This document shows positions 13,501-25,062 of a DNA stretch of 64,000 bases, one piece after another (the stretch's first letter is position 1; each line of letters starts with the position of its first letter). The translations under genes were made by a program, and so were the position numbers. Source of the DNA: Xiphophorus maculatus (Eukaryota; Chordata; Actinopteri; Cyprinodontiformes; Poeciliidae); assembly GCF_002775205.1 (NCBI RefSeq), contig NC_036443.1:14705373-14769372 (forward strand), read 5' to 3'. A model generated the notes under the pieces. That model was not told the origin of the DNA. It made no database searches and saw nothing but the letters and a program-made list of their open reading frames with translations.

Positions 13501-16500
13501 TTTTGCATAAAGAGACCACATACAGTAGCTCATTATTGTAATGGGATGTCTATAAAAGCAAATTGGCTTTGCTTGCAAAAAAGGAACCTATTCAACTCAA
13601 ATCTTTTATAGACATGTTCCCCTCATGTTCTTCTTTTAAATGTTTTTTTTTTTATTTTATTTTTTTACTTGTGCTCATTTGCATCACTGTTCTGCCCTGC
13701 AGCTCAACAGGATGACCTGTTGCTTGAGCTGATGTGTTGTCTCTGTCACATAGGCTGGTAAAAGCATGTCAACAGCCAAGTCTGCGCTGCTGGATGGCAT
13801 TGGTGATGATGATCTGGAGTCCAGCATGGGTGGTGGTCCTCCTCAAGTGGGCAGCACTGAGAATCTGACTGTTAAACCCAGCGTTGCGCGGCGTAGGGCC
13901 AGCATACTGGAAATAGAAAACGTCTACTTCGCTGTGAGTCTGCAGACCAGAATAATTCACATTTCAGGGGATTTCTGAGTCTGTTTTGACTTGATAGTCA
14001 ATCATAACTGTATATTTGATTTTTTTTTTTTTTTTTCAGAAAGTAAAAGAATATCTGGTTGGCAGCTCATTGGTGTCCAAGATCCAAGCAAAACATGACC
14101 TGCTTAAAGTGGCTGTGGAAAAAGGTAGCACTTCTGCATTTTTCATGTTAAAACAAAAGAAAAAAAAAAAGCAAACTGCAGACACAATGTGCCATTGTAA
14201 AAGACCCAGTGTACTGGCATGATGTTACAGTATTTCTCATTTAAATTTTATACCGTGTTCCTTTTTTTTGCTGTTGACTGAGTAGTTTAATTAAACAGTT
14301 GAAAGTCAGATTGGAGTGTCATGTTGTTTTCAAAAGATCTCTTGTTTCCCCTTAGCTGAAGCATCAAATGGACATCAGCCCAGGTATAAACTCAATTTCT
14401 GCATTTTTTGTTCCTTTTTATTTGTCCTATTTGACTTGGTATGAAATTAAGCTGCGCAATATGGGGGAAAAAAAAAAACTCCCAAAAAGAACATGCGTCA
14501 ATGTTTTGGGTTCTGCAGGTTTTCTGGAAAGTCACTGCGTATGAGAAGGAATCATTCAAGTGCCAATTTGATCCACAATCACAAACTTTTCAGTGGAGAC
14601 ATGCTGTCCTTTATAAAGGTAGAAGAATCCTTATTCCTCATTGCACTGTTACATCTTTTACTCTTGCTTGCTTTTCAAAAACAAGCAATTATTATTGTAG
14701 AAATATTACATAATTGCATAATTTTATCAACACTATTACTATTTTTTAGTACTTTGTGATGTATTTTGCTACAAATTGTTACTATTTTATCACAAACTCC
14801 TGTTTATTTGCCATAGTGTTTGTGGAAGAAATAGTTGCCGTTTTTGTTAACAAACTTGAAATTATTTTATGTACCCCATACGGTAGACATTTATGGAATA
14901 TTTGGTTGTTGGGTTATTTTATGCATATTTTAAACAAAATATGTACTCCTTATTTAGGCTTCAGGACAACAGATACCATATGTTGTGGAAAGCTGCATTC
15001 GCTTTATCAATCTTTATGGTAAGTATTCAAGATTTTAGGAACAATAAACAGCCGCTTTCATCGCTCATCAGTCTTTAGAGCTCCATACACTGTCAGTGTT
15101 TCTGTATACTGTTCATTTGAAATATAAAGTCTTTGCTTCATGGGGCAAAACTGATTGTAATGTACGCTTTCCTCTTCAGGTCTCCACCATGAAGGGATTT
15201 TTAGAGTACCAGGATCTCAGATGGAGGTCAATGTTCTAAGAGACGCATTTGAACGAGGTAGATCTGTGTGTGCATCTGCATTTGTTAGGATGAACCTCAC
15301 TCACTATGGAGAGTTAATAATGTTGGACAGTGTGTCCTCGCCTCCCTTACAGGAGAGGACCCACTGTCTGAGCGAAGATATGATCTGGACTCTGTAGCAG
15401 GAGTGTTGAAGCTCTACTTCAGATGTCTGGACAATCCCCTGTTTCCTGTCAACAGCACCAGTCAGCTCTTGGAGTGCAATCGTAAGAGCTGGTGTGAGAG
15501 GAAACATTTGACTTGACTGAAGATGCATAGCAACAACAGCTGATTTTTTTTTTTTTTTTCTTTACATTTCCTTAGAGATAAAGGACGATGCAGAGCGAGC
15601 GGCTCAGCTCAAGGCAATTGTGTCTTCTTACCCTGAGCCCGTCATTGTCGTCATGAGATACCTCTTTGCCTTCCTTCATCAGTGAGTACTGCAACTTCAG
15701 GAGCTATAAAAATCTAGCACAGAGAAGAAAAACTGAGAAACAAAACTGAAAATTCAAACTGTATGTGGCTGCAGTGGCAAGCTAACTTAGACTAGGGCAC
15801 AATGCTTTTCTGAGGGCACTGCAGGATACCCTGGAGGTGTCACTGAAAATCTAGTCCAAATCACTCATTTTCCGCCGCTACCATGTGTGAGGGCAGATGG
15901 TAGTTTATATTGCGGCCAAACATATTTTTTCTGGTTACTTTTGTCCAAAGAACATAGATCCTAGAGTTTTATTCAGAGGCGGCTTTTTAAAGTTCTACTG
16001 ACGTACTTGTTTTATCCTTTCCTCTAGCAAAAAAACTACCAAAAAAAAGCCATAGATTTCCAGTCTTTAATTGTACGGTTGCATAGTTTAACATTAAACA
16101 TGCTGATTCCTGTAGATTCTGATATGAAGCTCAAAATTGTTTTGTTTTTTTTTTTACAAGTTCTCTGATCATTGATTGCGTTGTCTGAACTTGGGGTGAT
16201 TTTGCTGGGACTGGCAATCCTGGGAAAGTTGGCAACCTCAATTCTATGGCTTAAGAAATGATCTTTCTGGCAGAATTTATTTATTTTTTTAAAGAAAAAA
16301 TAATGTCCCTTCCCAAATTAAAAAACAACAGTTGCTTCTCTAAGCTATGACTTTCTGCCATTAACAATGGCAGAAGGTAGTTTTTTGTTTTTTTTTTCCA
16401 TAAAGGTGTGATCCTAATTGAAATAGCAAGTGAATACACAGTATAAACTGCATAATTTTATTGAATTTGTGCAAGTTAGGGCTCAACATTGTGCTCTTAG

Positions 16501-19423
16501 CTGCTTCAGTGGCATTCCTGTATGGTCTTCTGCTGCTGTAAGTCCATCAACTTCAAGACTTGATTGAGCTGCATTCAGAGATGGTGGCCCACAAGCCTTG
16601 ATTGTAAATAAATAAAAAGGTTATGAGCAACTATTCCCTCTATTATAATCCCAATCCAGGCTGTACATTTTCTGACATCATTAGCAGTACACTTTCACCC
16701 ACACAAAAGTATAGTCATATGAAGTCGAATGTAGAAGAAGCACATTGACGTCTGAAGGAGAACACTAAAAAAAAGAAATGGAGGGGGAAACACATTTTAT
16801 TAGCTACAAATGTCATGGCGGGGAGAGTTTCCACAATCTACAAATCTCCATTAGCCTAATTTTCTATCCAAAATGTCAGTCAGACCACAAAACAGTGGTG
16901 TGAGCAAAACATTTTCCGAGAGCAACTTGACCCTGAACAAGAACTAAAAAGAACCCAAGCTCAAAGAACAGTTTGAGTTCATGCTTCCACTGCACTGTGG
17001 TTAAGTCTTTATTTTTTAAATTTTGTTAGTGCTTATTAATAAATCTTGATTGATCATAATTTATTCTTTGCCTTCAGTGTGTCTCAGTACAGTGACGAGA
17101 ACATGATGCAGCCGTACAATCTGGCTGTGTGTTTCGGTCCCAGTCTGGTGAGAGGCCTGCAGGACGATGAAGTTGTGACTCTGCAGCCTCAGGTCAACGC
17201 CCTGGTGAAGGGCATCATCCTGCAGCATGAAAGCATTTTTCCCAGTCAGAGTGAAGTACAAGGACCAATGTATGAGAAGTGCATGACTCTCGAACAGGAC
17301 GACTGGTGAGACGATAAAGCACATTTGAGGTTGCAGATAGATAGAAGTGAATGCAGAACATGTGGGGAAAAAGTGAAACCGTGTCTCTTTTACAGTGAGG
17401 TTATTATTGAAGGAGAAGTTGAGGTGGATTACAGCCAAAGCAGAGATGGTAAATATGCTGTTTATTTTGACTTCAGAACCTAAATTTGTATCTAAACAAA
17501 AAAAACAAAAACAAACCCTGCTTTGCAACAGATGTAGAAATGGGATTTCCGGCAGTTATTGGTCCAGATGTGACTGCAGCAACTGCACTGACGAAGGCTG
17601 AGCGTCCAAGAGCAAACAGCAGCGGCTGCTTAGATTACAGTAAGGTACCAGCAGGGGGCGTCCTTTCTGCGTCCGGAAAGCTAACACTGCAGATTCCAGT
17701 TGGACCACAGTACAGGCAGAAAAAAGTGCTCTCTCCATCTTATACACGCAAAGAGTAAGTAACACTGCTATTAATCTATGAACCAAAGGGGAACGAAATA
17801 CTCAGATTAATTTTTTATATATATATAACGTTTATACTTAGTTGTATCTGAACTTATTCCAGTTCTGATCAACAGTATATGCATTTTTTTTTAATTGCAA
17901 TTCCAGAAACACACAATTAAATAGTGTAAAAAGAAAAAAAAAATGGAAATGCATGAGTTATTAAAAATGTTTCTGTAATTGTTAACATACCTCCAAAAAT
18001 TTGAATGTAGAAATAATTGAATACATCTTAATGTTAGATCATTTGTTGTTATGGAAACCACTTGGTTTACTTTGTTAGTAATGTTGGACAGTTGCTTGTA
18101 AGTTTGCAGTTTGGCACCAGAGGAAGAAAGATAAAGGTTATATTTACAGCTACGTTCAATAATGTGTCTGAAAACAATGAGTAAAGGTTAAAATCCTTAT
18201 AAAGGTTTTTATTTCCACATACATTAAGAACACTGCAAGAAATGTGGAACTGTTTAAAAAGTGTCTGTTGATATTACAAAAATTTAACATTAACTGTTTA
18301 AAATTGTTTAGCATTATCAATTAAATATTATATTAGGGAAAAAAAATCTTTTAGTTGCATAAAAACTGCTTGAGAAATGGTGTTGGACCACATTCCACAG
18401 TTCTTCTGAATTTCTTACCTCAGAAACGGAGCATTTAACATTTGTTCACAGATCTTATACTGGATTCATTAATCTTGTTGGTCTGGAACCCAAATGTTGC
18501 TCACTTCCTTTTATTCGTGGGATGTTATTTTAGTAAAATGATGATTTCAAAAACATTTCCTCTTCAGCATAAGGCAGTATGACTTTTTCAATAAATTGGA
18601 TGCCTTCAATCTGATCTGTGAGCCCTAGTGTGTGATGTTGTCACAATATCGTGTTATAAGAAACATCCCCATATCATACCGGAGTCACCATGCTTCAGTG
18701 TATTATTTAGTGTTTGGGTTTTTTCATGAAAAAACCTTGGTTTCATCAAACCTTCACAGGTTGTGTAATTTCTCTTGTAAGTTGGTCTATGTATAGTTTG
18801 GTAAATTAGAACCTTGTCAGTCTATTTTCAGGGGCCTCCTGTTGATGGTGTCGCAATACATCACTCACACTTTCTGTGATCATCCTGGAACTGATAAACG
18901 TTTAATTTTTTTTTTTGATTAACAAGAATGGTAGAATGTTTTTTTGTTTTTCTTCCTAGAAAGTGGGATATTTTAGTTAAAAAAATGTTTTTTTTCTTTT
19001 CTGCATGCAGATATCAACATTCATCCTCGGAGGACTTGTTTGTTAAAGTTGATAAGGTTTGTTTTTTATTTCAAAATTTAAAAAAATAAATATATGTACT
19101 TGTTACAAGGAATATGTTTTATAGCTGTGAATGACGCAAACCTTTTGAAAATTGATATTGTGTGAACTATTTTGTTCAATATTTTCAAATAAAAACTTAT
19201 TACTGGTATAAAATTCTCAATAAGGTAGCTTTCTTTTTTTCTCTTTGCTTCCATTTATTTTGTATTTCAGGAGGTCTGTAATAACATGGAGTCAGTCTTC
19301 AAGGAGCTTCTGACACGACAAACGCAGCAAGACGCTGCCCAGGCTCAACAAAAAAAGGGGAAACGTGACGGACGGAAAGGGAAGGGAACCAGTCTTTTCA
19401 GATCAACAGATCAACTGTACTGA
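10338..19423 (+). CDS. arhgap4: Rho GTPase-activating protein 4 (srGAP family), without a visible SH3 domain
   Basis: ARHGAP4 binds curved membrane through its F-BAR domain and stimulates GTP hydrolysis on Rho-family GTPases. Twenty-one coding exons join in frame to 837 residues: 10338-10401, 10596-10767, 10846-11008, 11881-11943, 12032-12160, 12244-12372, 12446-12667, 12746-12847, 13754-13933, 14040-14124, 14356-14383, 14519-14618, 14958-15018, 15180-15257, 15353-15481, 15576-15681, 17078-17305, 17396-17448, 17532-17754, 19011-19056, 19271-19423. The F-BAR part (about 15-320) includes EYSRSLEKLAERF and AEGKLREAEKQEEKQ. The linker has KVKEYLVGSSLVSKIQAKHD. RhoGAP (about 470-670) has NHKLFSGDM, the arginine finger Arg508 in GIFRVPGSQ, LDSVAGVLKLYFR and SQYSDENMMQPYNLAVCFGP. 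The family normally continues into an SH3 domain. Here exons 18-19 give EVIIEGEVEVDYSQSRD and a Ser/Thr-rich stretch instead. The conserved tail VDKEVCNNMESVFKELL then follows. Which teleost paralogue this is cannot be told from here. Confidence 0.95.
10541..10570 (+). repeat. (GT)15 tract next to arhgap4 exon 2 acceptor
   Basis: Fifteen uninterrupted GT units end 25 bases before the start of exon 2 (10596). The acceptor is TATTTCCAG. In the transcript this is a UG repeat, the kind bound by TDP-43 and CELF proteins. Confidence 0.9.
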
Positions 19424-19804
19424 GTGGACCAGCATCAGCACATGACGGCAACAGAGATGATGCTAATGAAAACCGAGGGGCAGAGTGAAGGGGTCTGACA
19501 GCAGCTTTCAGCACATCTATTTCTAGAAACCCGAAGCCAGTGACCCATGACCCCTGCTCCGAGGCACCCATGACTCAGTGTCCTCTGTCATAATTTTTCA
19601 TTTTCACATCCGCTGGAGTGACTTCAAACCCGCAGTAATTTATAAAAACTGGGAATGACTTGAAATGAAAAGATATTTGCGTAGAACTAAATGAAGATTG
19701 GTTATCAGCTGAAAGCAGAAAACTTATAGACGAACGTGAATACAAACTGAGACTGTAGTGGTTGTATTTAATACCTTGTTTCCTATTTAGATTTTTCTGT
19801 ATAT

Positions 19805-20025
19805 AATAAATACATTTCCTTTTATTTTCTAATTTTATTCCCAGGCAAATATGCACTTAAACAATACTTAAGGCTTTAGAAAGCTCTACAACAGTCAGAT
19901 TTTTCTTTTCTCTTTTCACAAATACTTAGAATTGAACATTAAATCTGAGCCACTTTGTAAAAGATGATTTTCATTCAATACAGTCTGCTTTGTTTCCTTA
20001 ATGTGCAGGAATAACTGCAAATAAA
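19805..20025 (+). terminator. Poly(A) signals for arhgap4
   Basis: Two AATAAA hexamers lie in the AT-rich 3' UTR, at 19805-19810 and 20020-20025, about 380 and 600 bases after the stop codon. Either could be used. Confidence 0.6.
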
Positions 20026-20029
20026 CATT

Positions 20030-21200
20030 CCTTATAATTTTTCACATGTTAACACCTACTTTGAAAATTTTGGCTCCATCTTCTGTACATGTGTATCAAT
20101 GACATTGGCTTTCCTTGCCTTAAATCACTGAACCACTATAAACTGTTAATTAAACTTTTTATTTGAGATTATCAAAAGAATAAATGTGCTTATGCTATGT
20201 CCAATCCACTTGGCCTCTTTATTTACTGTGTAAAGTTATCAGTGATATGTCTCAGATGTTTTATTTACAGGGAGTGACTATATTGAATTCATATATTCAA
20301 AAATGCCAGTAAAGACATGCTAAAAGCTGGTAAGCTGTTATAAGAATGGTTTGATTGCTGTAATGCCAATAAAGGCTTTTTTCATTTTATTAATGCTGGC
20401 ATAAACAATCTGAAGCAAATTTTAAAGTAAACTGTACAAAAGAAAATGTAGTTTTCAGTTTTATAACTTATTTTACCTGATTTGTTTTTTCTTGTATATT
20501 TTGAAAGAAATCATTGGTTAAATTAAAACAAGGAGTGTGAATAACTTTGGACTTAACTGTAATACCGTATAAATCATTAAACAAGCTCTACTTACAACTA
20601 TAGTATTAAACTATAGTAAAATATGAATAATCTACATAATAAAATTAAAACCAGATGTCTCTCTTCCCCACTCCCTAAGAAACTAAAAGAAATTCATTTC
20701 AAAATCATGAATACTGTAATACTGTATATATATTTTTGCAAAATAATAGTATTTCCTGTGAGTGTTGAGATTTTGATATTGAGATATCAGAACATATTTA
20801 AGTGTTTTTGGAAGAATTTTCAAAACCAGATCTTGCATGAAAAAGTCTATTCCCCTATTATAAAAGTTGGTCTTCAGACAAGGTCACAGTATGAAAATAC
20901 CATATTTTCTTCAGGATAGTATTTTTTCTTAACCTCACCTTTTTTAAAAAAAAATTATTCTATTGAAGGAAATACTAAATTGTTCCAATAATAAAAAACA
21001 GTCATATCATCTTGTAAATGACTTCATGAATTAAAGATCCTATTGTAACTATTTCTCTTTTTGTCTATTTTTCTTCCCACTATGTTATCAGATTGTATTT
21101 TCATATGTTGTTTTTATTTTGTTCTTCTGTGGCACTTATAGTTTTTGTATCGTGCGCCTTGTTTTGTATTTAATTTTTAAATAAAGAATTAAAAAAAAAA
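20030..21200. other. arhgap4-ssr4 interval, no gene seen
   Basis: AT-rich DNA with no supported exon. It ends in AAATAAAGAATT followed by an A10 run (21181-21200), which looks like the 3' end of a retroposed sequence or an unrelated poly(A) site. The ssr4 promoter begins right after it. Confidence 0.5.
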
Positions 21201-21207
21201 TCTCTGT

Positions 21208-21239
21208 TGACGTGTCTCCAATGTAGTTTCCCAGAATGC
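21208..21239 (+). promoter_or_regulatory. ssr4 promoter: UPRE-like core, CCAAT box and ZNF143/THAP11-type core
   Basis: Three elements sit within 32 bases: TGACGTG (21208-21214), the XBP1/ATF6 unfolded-protein-response core; CCAAT (21218-21222); and TTCCCAGAATGC (21228-21239), which matches the core of the ZNF143/THAP11 site. GC-rich sequence follows and the ssr4 ATG is 143 bases downstream of the last element. The matches are visible in the sequence. Their use is inferred, but ER translocon genes are known XBP1 targets, which fits ssr4. Confidence 0.6.
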
Positions 21240-21381
21240 TGTGCGGCGCTACGTACACCTCTTTGCAGCGCAGGCGCACTAGTGCTTTAGCGGTAGGCTG
21301 AGGTGTGCTTCATTCAGTGTGGCGAGTTTACAGCGGTACTTTAACACTTATTTAGGGACAAAAAGCGACTCGTCAGACTTC

Positions 21382-24294
21382 ATGATGATTCGGATAGCTG
21401 CGTTTTTGACAATACTGGTGGTTGCCTGTTCGGGTAAGTTTAAGAGAATCATGAAAGGAGGTCTGTTGTCTTCAATTAGCTAGTAATTGCTAATATTCAG
21501 CCCTTCAAAACAGCCTTAAATGTCTTCTTACCATTTGTCAAGCCCGTGTTAATTATTGCATTTGCTCAGATGGAGTGTTAGTGTCTCTAATATTTAGCTA
21601 ATCTTCATTATTTGTTGTTAGGGGAGAGCTGCAAGGACCCAGTGATCACCCCGTCGGCCTACACGACCTCTGACGCCGTCATCTCGTCGGAGTCTGTCTT
21701 CATCGTGGAGCTCAGCCTGACCTGCGCTAACGGAGCCCAGGTAGCCCAGGGAGCTGCTTCAGTGAGTTACTGCTCTGTTGCTGACTGTCTTCTCATGATC
21801 ACTGCTCTTCTCTGCAGAGTGTCACTCTGTATGCTGATGTCAATGGAAGACAGTTCCCTGTGACCAGAGGTCAGGATGTTGGAAAATACCAGGTATGAAC
21901 TCACAGTTGGATTGATTTGTTTAGGCTGTTAGAGGTGCACAACGTTAGAAATGACATCACACGAGTCTGGCACTATGGAGGTAATATTGGTAAATGGTAG
22001 TTGCGATATGTGCCTGTTTCCTTCTCTTTCTCATCTATTCATTCTGCACCATTAGCATTTTGAGGAATGTCATTTGTAGTGTTTGCTAAATCTTCCCCAC
22101 TATGAAATATGGTAGTTGTAGCATAATGTGGAAATGGTCTAGTCAAAGCATATTTACAACCTCTCTTGTTTTATGTCAGTAAAAATGAACAAAATTGTCT
22201 TTATTTGCTAAAGGCTTCAATAATGAGGTAATATGTCAGGGATTTCTTTAGTAATGTCTCCAAAATCAGAAGTTTACTTACATTTTCTCAGGATTTGGTA
22301 GAACTGCTTTTGAACTGTTTGACTTCGGTTAAACCTTTTGGGGATTCTTTCACAGGCTCCTCACAATAATTTGCTATAATTCTACTTTATTCCTCACAAG
22401 CCTTTTCAGATACTAAAATAATTTTGGTAATTTTAGCTGACCTAAAGCAAGAGGAACTTGTCTTTTTTATTCTGTTTTTGTAAACTTTTGATTTCAAATG
22501 TATGTGTTGGAATAGCGACTCAAAGGTCAGACATGAACATTTATGCTCACAGAAGCTCACATTTAAGGTGCTGAGATATTAGAAAAAAATTTAATTGCAA
22601 TACTATTTCTGAATATTGGATGATAATATCAATTATGATGAACCCACATTTTCTTGTCTCTTTCCTTTTTCTCTGGTAACCCAGCCACTCTTTGCAAGCG
22701 TTAGTGTCTCAACTCTAAAAATATACAAATTGTTCACACAATGGGTCAAACATGTTTTTGGCATGCAGATTTTACAGAATTTACCTTCAAGCAGCTATTA
22801 GTAAATTGACCAAACTTTTAAAATATAACATTTTTAAGAACTAAACTGAAATTTAAATAGTCAACATGTATTTTTTTTGTACCTTTAGAAAGTAGAAAGG
22901 TTACTAAGACTGACAGGTATTGGCTGTGGTTTAATTTACAGGCAACATCCTCATGCTTCTGCATTTGAAAACAGTCATGCAGCTCGATTTATGGTTAACA
23001 TCATGACTAGATTTCATGACATGTATTCTATTTGAGGTTAAATCCTTAAAGGGTACGAACTGTTTCCTAAAAAAATACTGAATGGGTTTTAATCAGTTTT
23101 TTACTGCTTCTCTTCCAGGTGTCCTGGAGTCTTCCCCACAAACAGGCCAGCTCGGGAACGTATCAGGTCAAATTCTTTGACGAGGAGTCCTACAGCGCCC
23201 TCCGAAAGGTACGCCTAAATATACAACGGGGGTTTTTTTACTGTAAAATGTTTAATCTCATCTTAAGTACAATGTTTAATCTCATCTGTTTTAGGCTCAG
23301 AGAAACAATGAAGATGTAAATGCAATTCAGCCTCTCTTCACCGTCAACATTGACCACCGGGTGAGTCGCCTACAGATGACTGCAGCTCTTTTCATTTTAA
23401 GTCAAATAGCTTGGATTGATAAAATTGCAGCACGCCTTACAAAGTCATTCATTTAATGATCCAAATTTATGGCCTTTTAAATGCTTTGATAGGTCCTAAA
23501 TTATATTTTGTGAAGGTTGTAATTTGCTCATTATTTCTACGTAATTTGCTATTTTGAAAAATGTGCTCTTATTTGTAGTTCTGGCAGATAAATCTGGATG
23601 TTACTAAACTGTGATAAAACTACAAAAACCCCCAAGTAGCAGAGAAGCAACTAAAGAGGATTCTGATACTAAAACAGTTTTATTGTGTTTAAGTGATGAA
23701 AATCAAAACCTTGTTGTATGTTCGGTTGCTAGCTGCCTCATCATGTTAAAGTTTGTATTTAACAAAACCTGCTGTGAAATCAGGGACTTGAATATTTGGG
23801 TAAAACCTGCCGTCATTTACTGGTATGACGTTTAGTATAAACTGTAGATGAGCTTTGGTAACCCAAAAGAACTGCCAGAAAAAGACAATTTAAGTCTACT
23901 TAGTTATATTTAACTTAGTTGATTTATTAAATAAATTGAAAATAAATTTTCTTTCCTAAGCCACTCTGTCAACTCATGTTGACAAACTTATCAACATGTC
24001 ATATAAACTCATGCTGAGGTTTGAAAAGGATGTGAAGATTTTGTCTCACAAATCAGTAAAATAAATTTTCTAACTTTATTAGAATATGATTTCTCTGGCT
24101 TCATAACTGAAGTGGTGTCTTGCAAAAACACGCAGCTTTGAATGCATCACTTGCAGGTTGACTCATTTGTTCCACGCTTCTCCTTTCAGGGTGCCTGGAG
24201 CGGCCCCTGGGTGTCGACTGAGGTCGTGGCTGGCCTGATTGGCATCCTGGTCTACTACATGGCCTTCAGTGCCAAGAGCACCATCCAAGCATAA
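21382..24294 (+). CDS. ssr4: Translocon-associated protein (TRAP) subunit delta
   Basis: SSR4 is one of the four TRAP subunits that sit beside the Sec61 channel in the ER membrane and help certain signal sequences insert. Six exons join in frame to 168 residues: 21382-21433, 21622-21740, 21818-21892, 23119-23208, 23295-23360, 24190-24294. Two ATGs are adjacent (21382 and 21385); I take the first. Residues 1-18 ([18 protein letters not shown]) form a signal peptide. The luminal domain has Cys21 and Cys52, the family's disulfide pair, with [56 protein letters not shown] and [11 protein letters not shown]. One membrane segment (about 143-161, [15 protein letters not shown]) precedes the short cytosolic end SAKSTIQA. 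Every block aligns with human SSR4, which is of similar length. No defect seen. Confidence 0.97.
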
Positions 24295-24826
24295 CATGAT
24301 CCACAGTCACTGCCTGTGACTACCGGATCTTTGAAAAGACTGAATTCTGGCGGAGCTGGATTAATTAATCCATCACCATCGCTGCAGCCGAACCAACAGG
24401 CTTCTGCCGCTTTCTGCTTCCGGGAAACAAGCAGAGGTTGCAGTCTTTATTTCTTTTACTCAGGCTGTCTTTTTGTCTTTTCAGACAATTTTTTTAGTCA
24501 CAAAAAAAAAAGAAAAATTGTGACAAAAAACGTTCCTGTCCTATAAATGTTCTGTCCATTTATATGGGCTTTTTTTTAATTTTAGCATCAAATCAGATTA
24601 ATCTGAACAAACATTAAACACGCTCTGTATTCAGACCAGTTTAAAACCCATTGATTGATCCACACCAGAGCTGTCTTCTGAGTGGGTGAACTGGTCAGAG
24701 TGGGATGTGTGCAGATGGTTTGAACGCCGGTCGAGTTGAGCTTTCCGCGAACATGAAATGTCAACAGAGCGAGAGCGCTGACTGGTCAGAACAGGCCTTT
24801 GTAGACGCGTCTCTTCCTGGAATATT

Positions 24827-24832
24827 AATAAA
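24827..24832 (+). terminator. Poly(A) signal AATAAA for ssr4
   Basis: AATAAA about 530 bases after the ssr4 stop, followed within 30 bases by GT/T-rich sequence (GTTATTTCTGTGTGGCTTG). Confidence 0.55.
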
Positions 24833-25023
24833 TGACTTCTTGTTATTTCTGTGTGGCTTGTTGATACTCTTCAGCTCTAATTTTTCTTTCTCCGAAAGGA
24901 CATGGGAAAATGTATCGTATTCCTTAACAACACACATCGGCTACACAGAGGGGTTTTTAGTGAGCTGGTATATTAGAACTGTTTGTGTCTAATGCTTTGT
25001 GTGACCATAACAACATGTGTCCA

Positions 25024-25062
25024 GTCATTTTTCTTAAATGACTGTCATTTAAGAAAAATGAC
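25024..25062. repeat. Perfect 19-bp inverted repeat with one-base centre
   Basis: The left arm, 25024-25042, starts GTCATTTTTCTTAAATGAC. The right arm, 25044-25062, is its exact reverse complement, with a single T between them. It lies 190 bases after the ssr4 poly(A) signal. Confidence 0.9.

Noticed and set aside
17061..17528. 155-codon open frame on the minus strand
   Set aside because: It is antisense to arhgap4 exons 17-18, which are clearly coding on the plus strand; it is a shadow.
17755..19010. Search for a hidden SH3 exon in arhgap4 intron 19
   Set aside because: No frame with an SH3-like pattern (ALYDY, DWW, G-x-x-P-x-x-Y) bounded by AG/GT was seen by eye.
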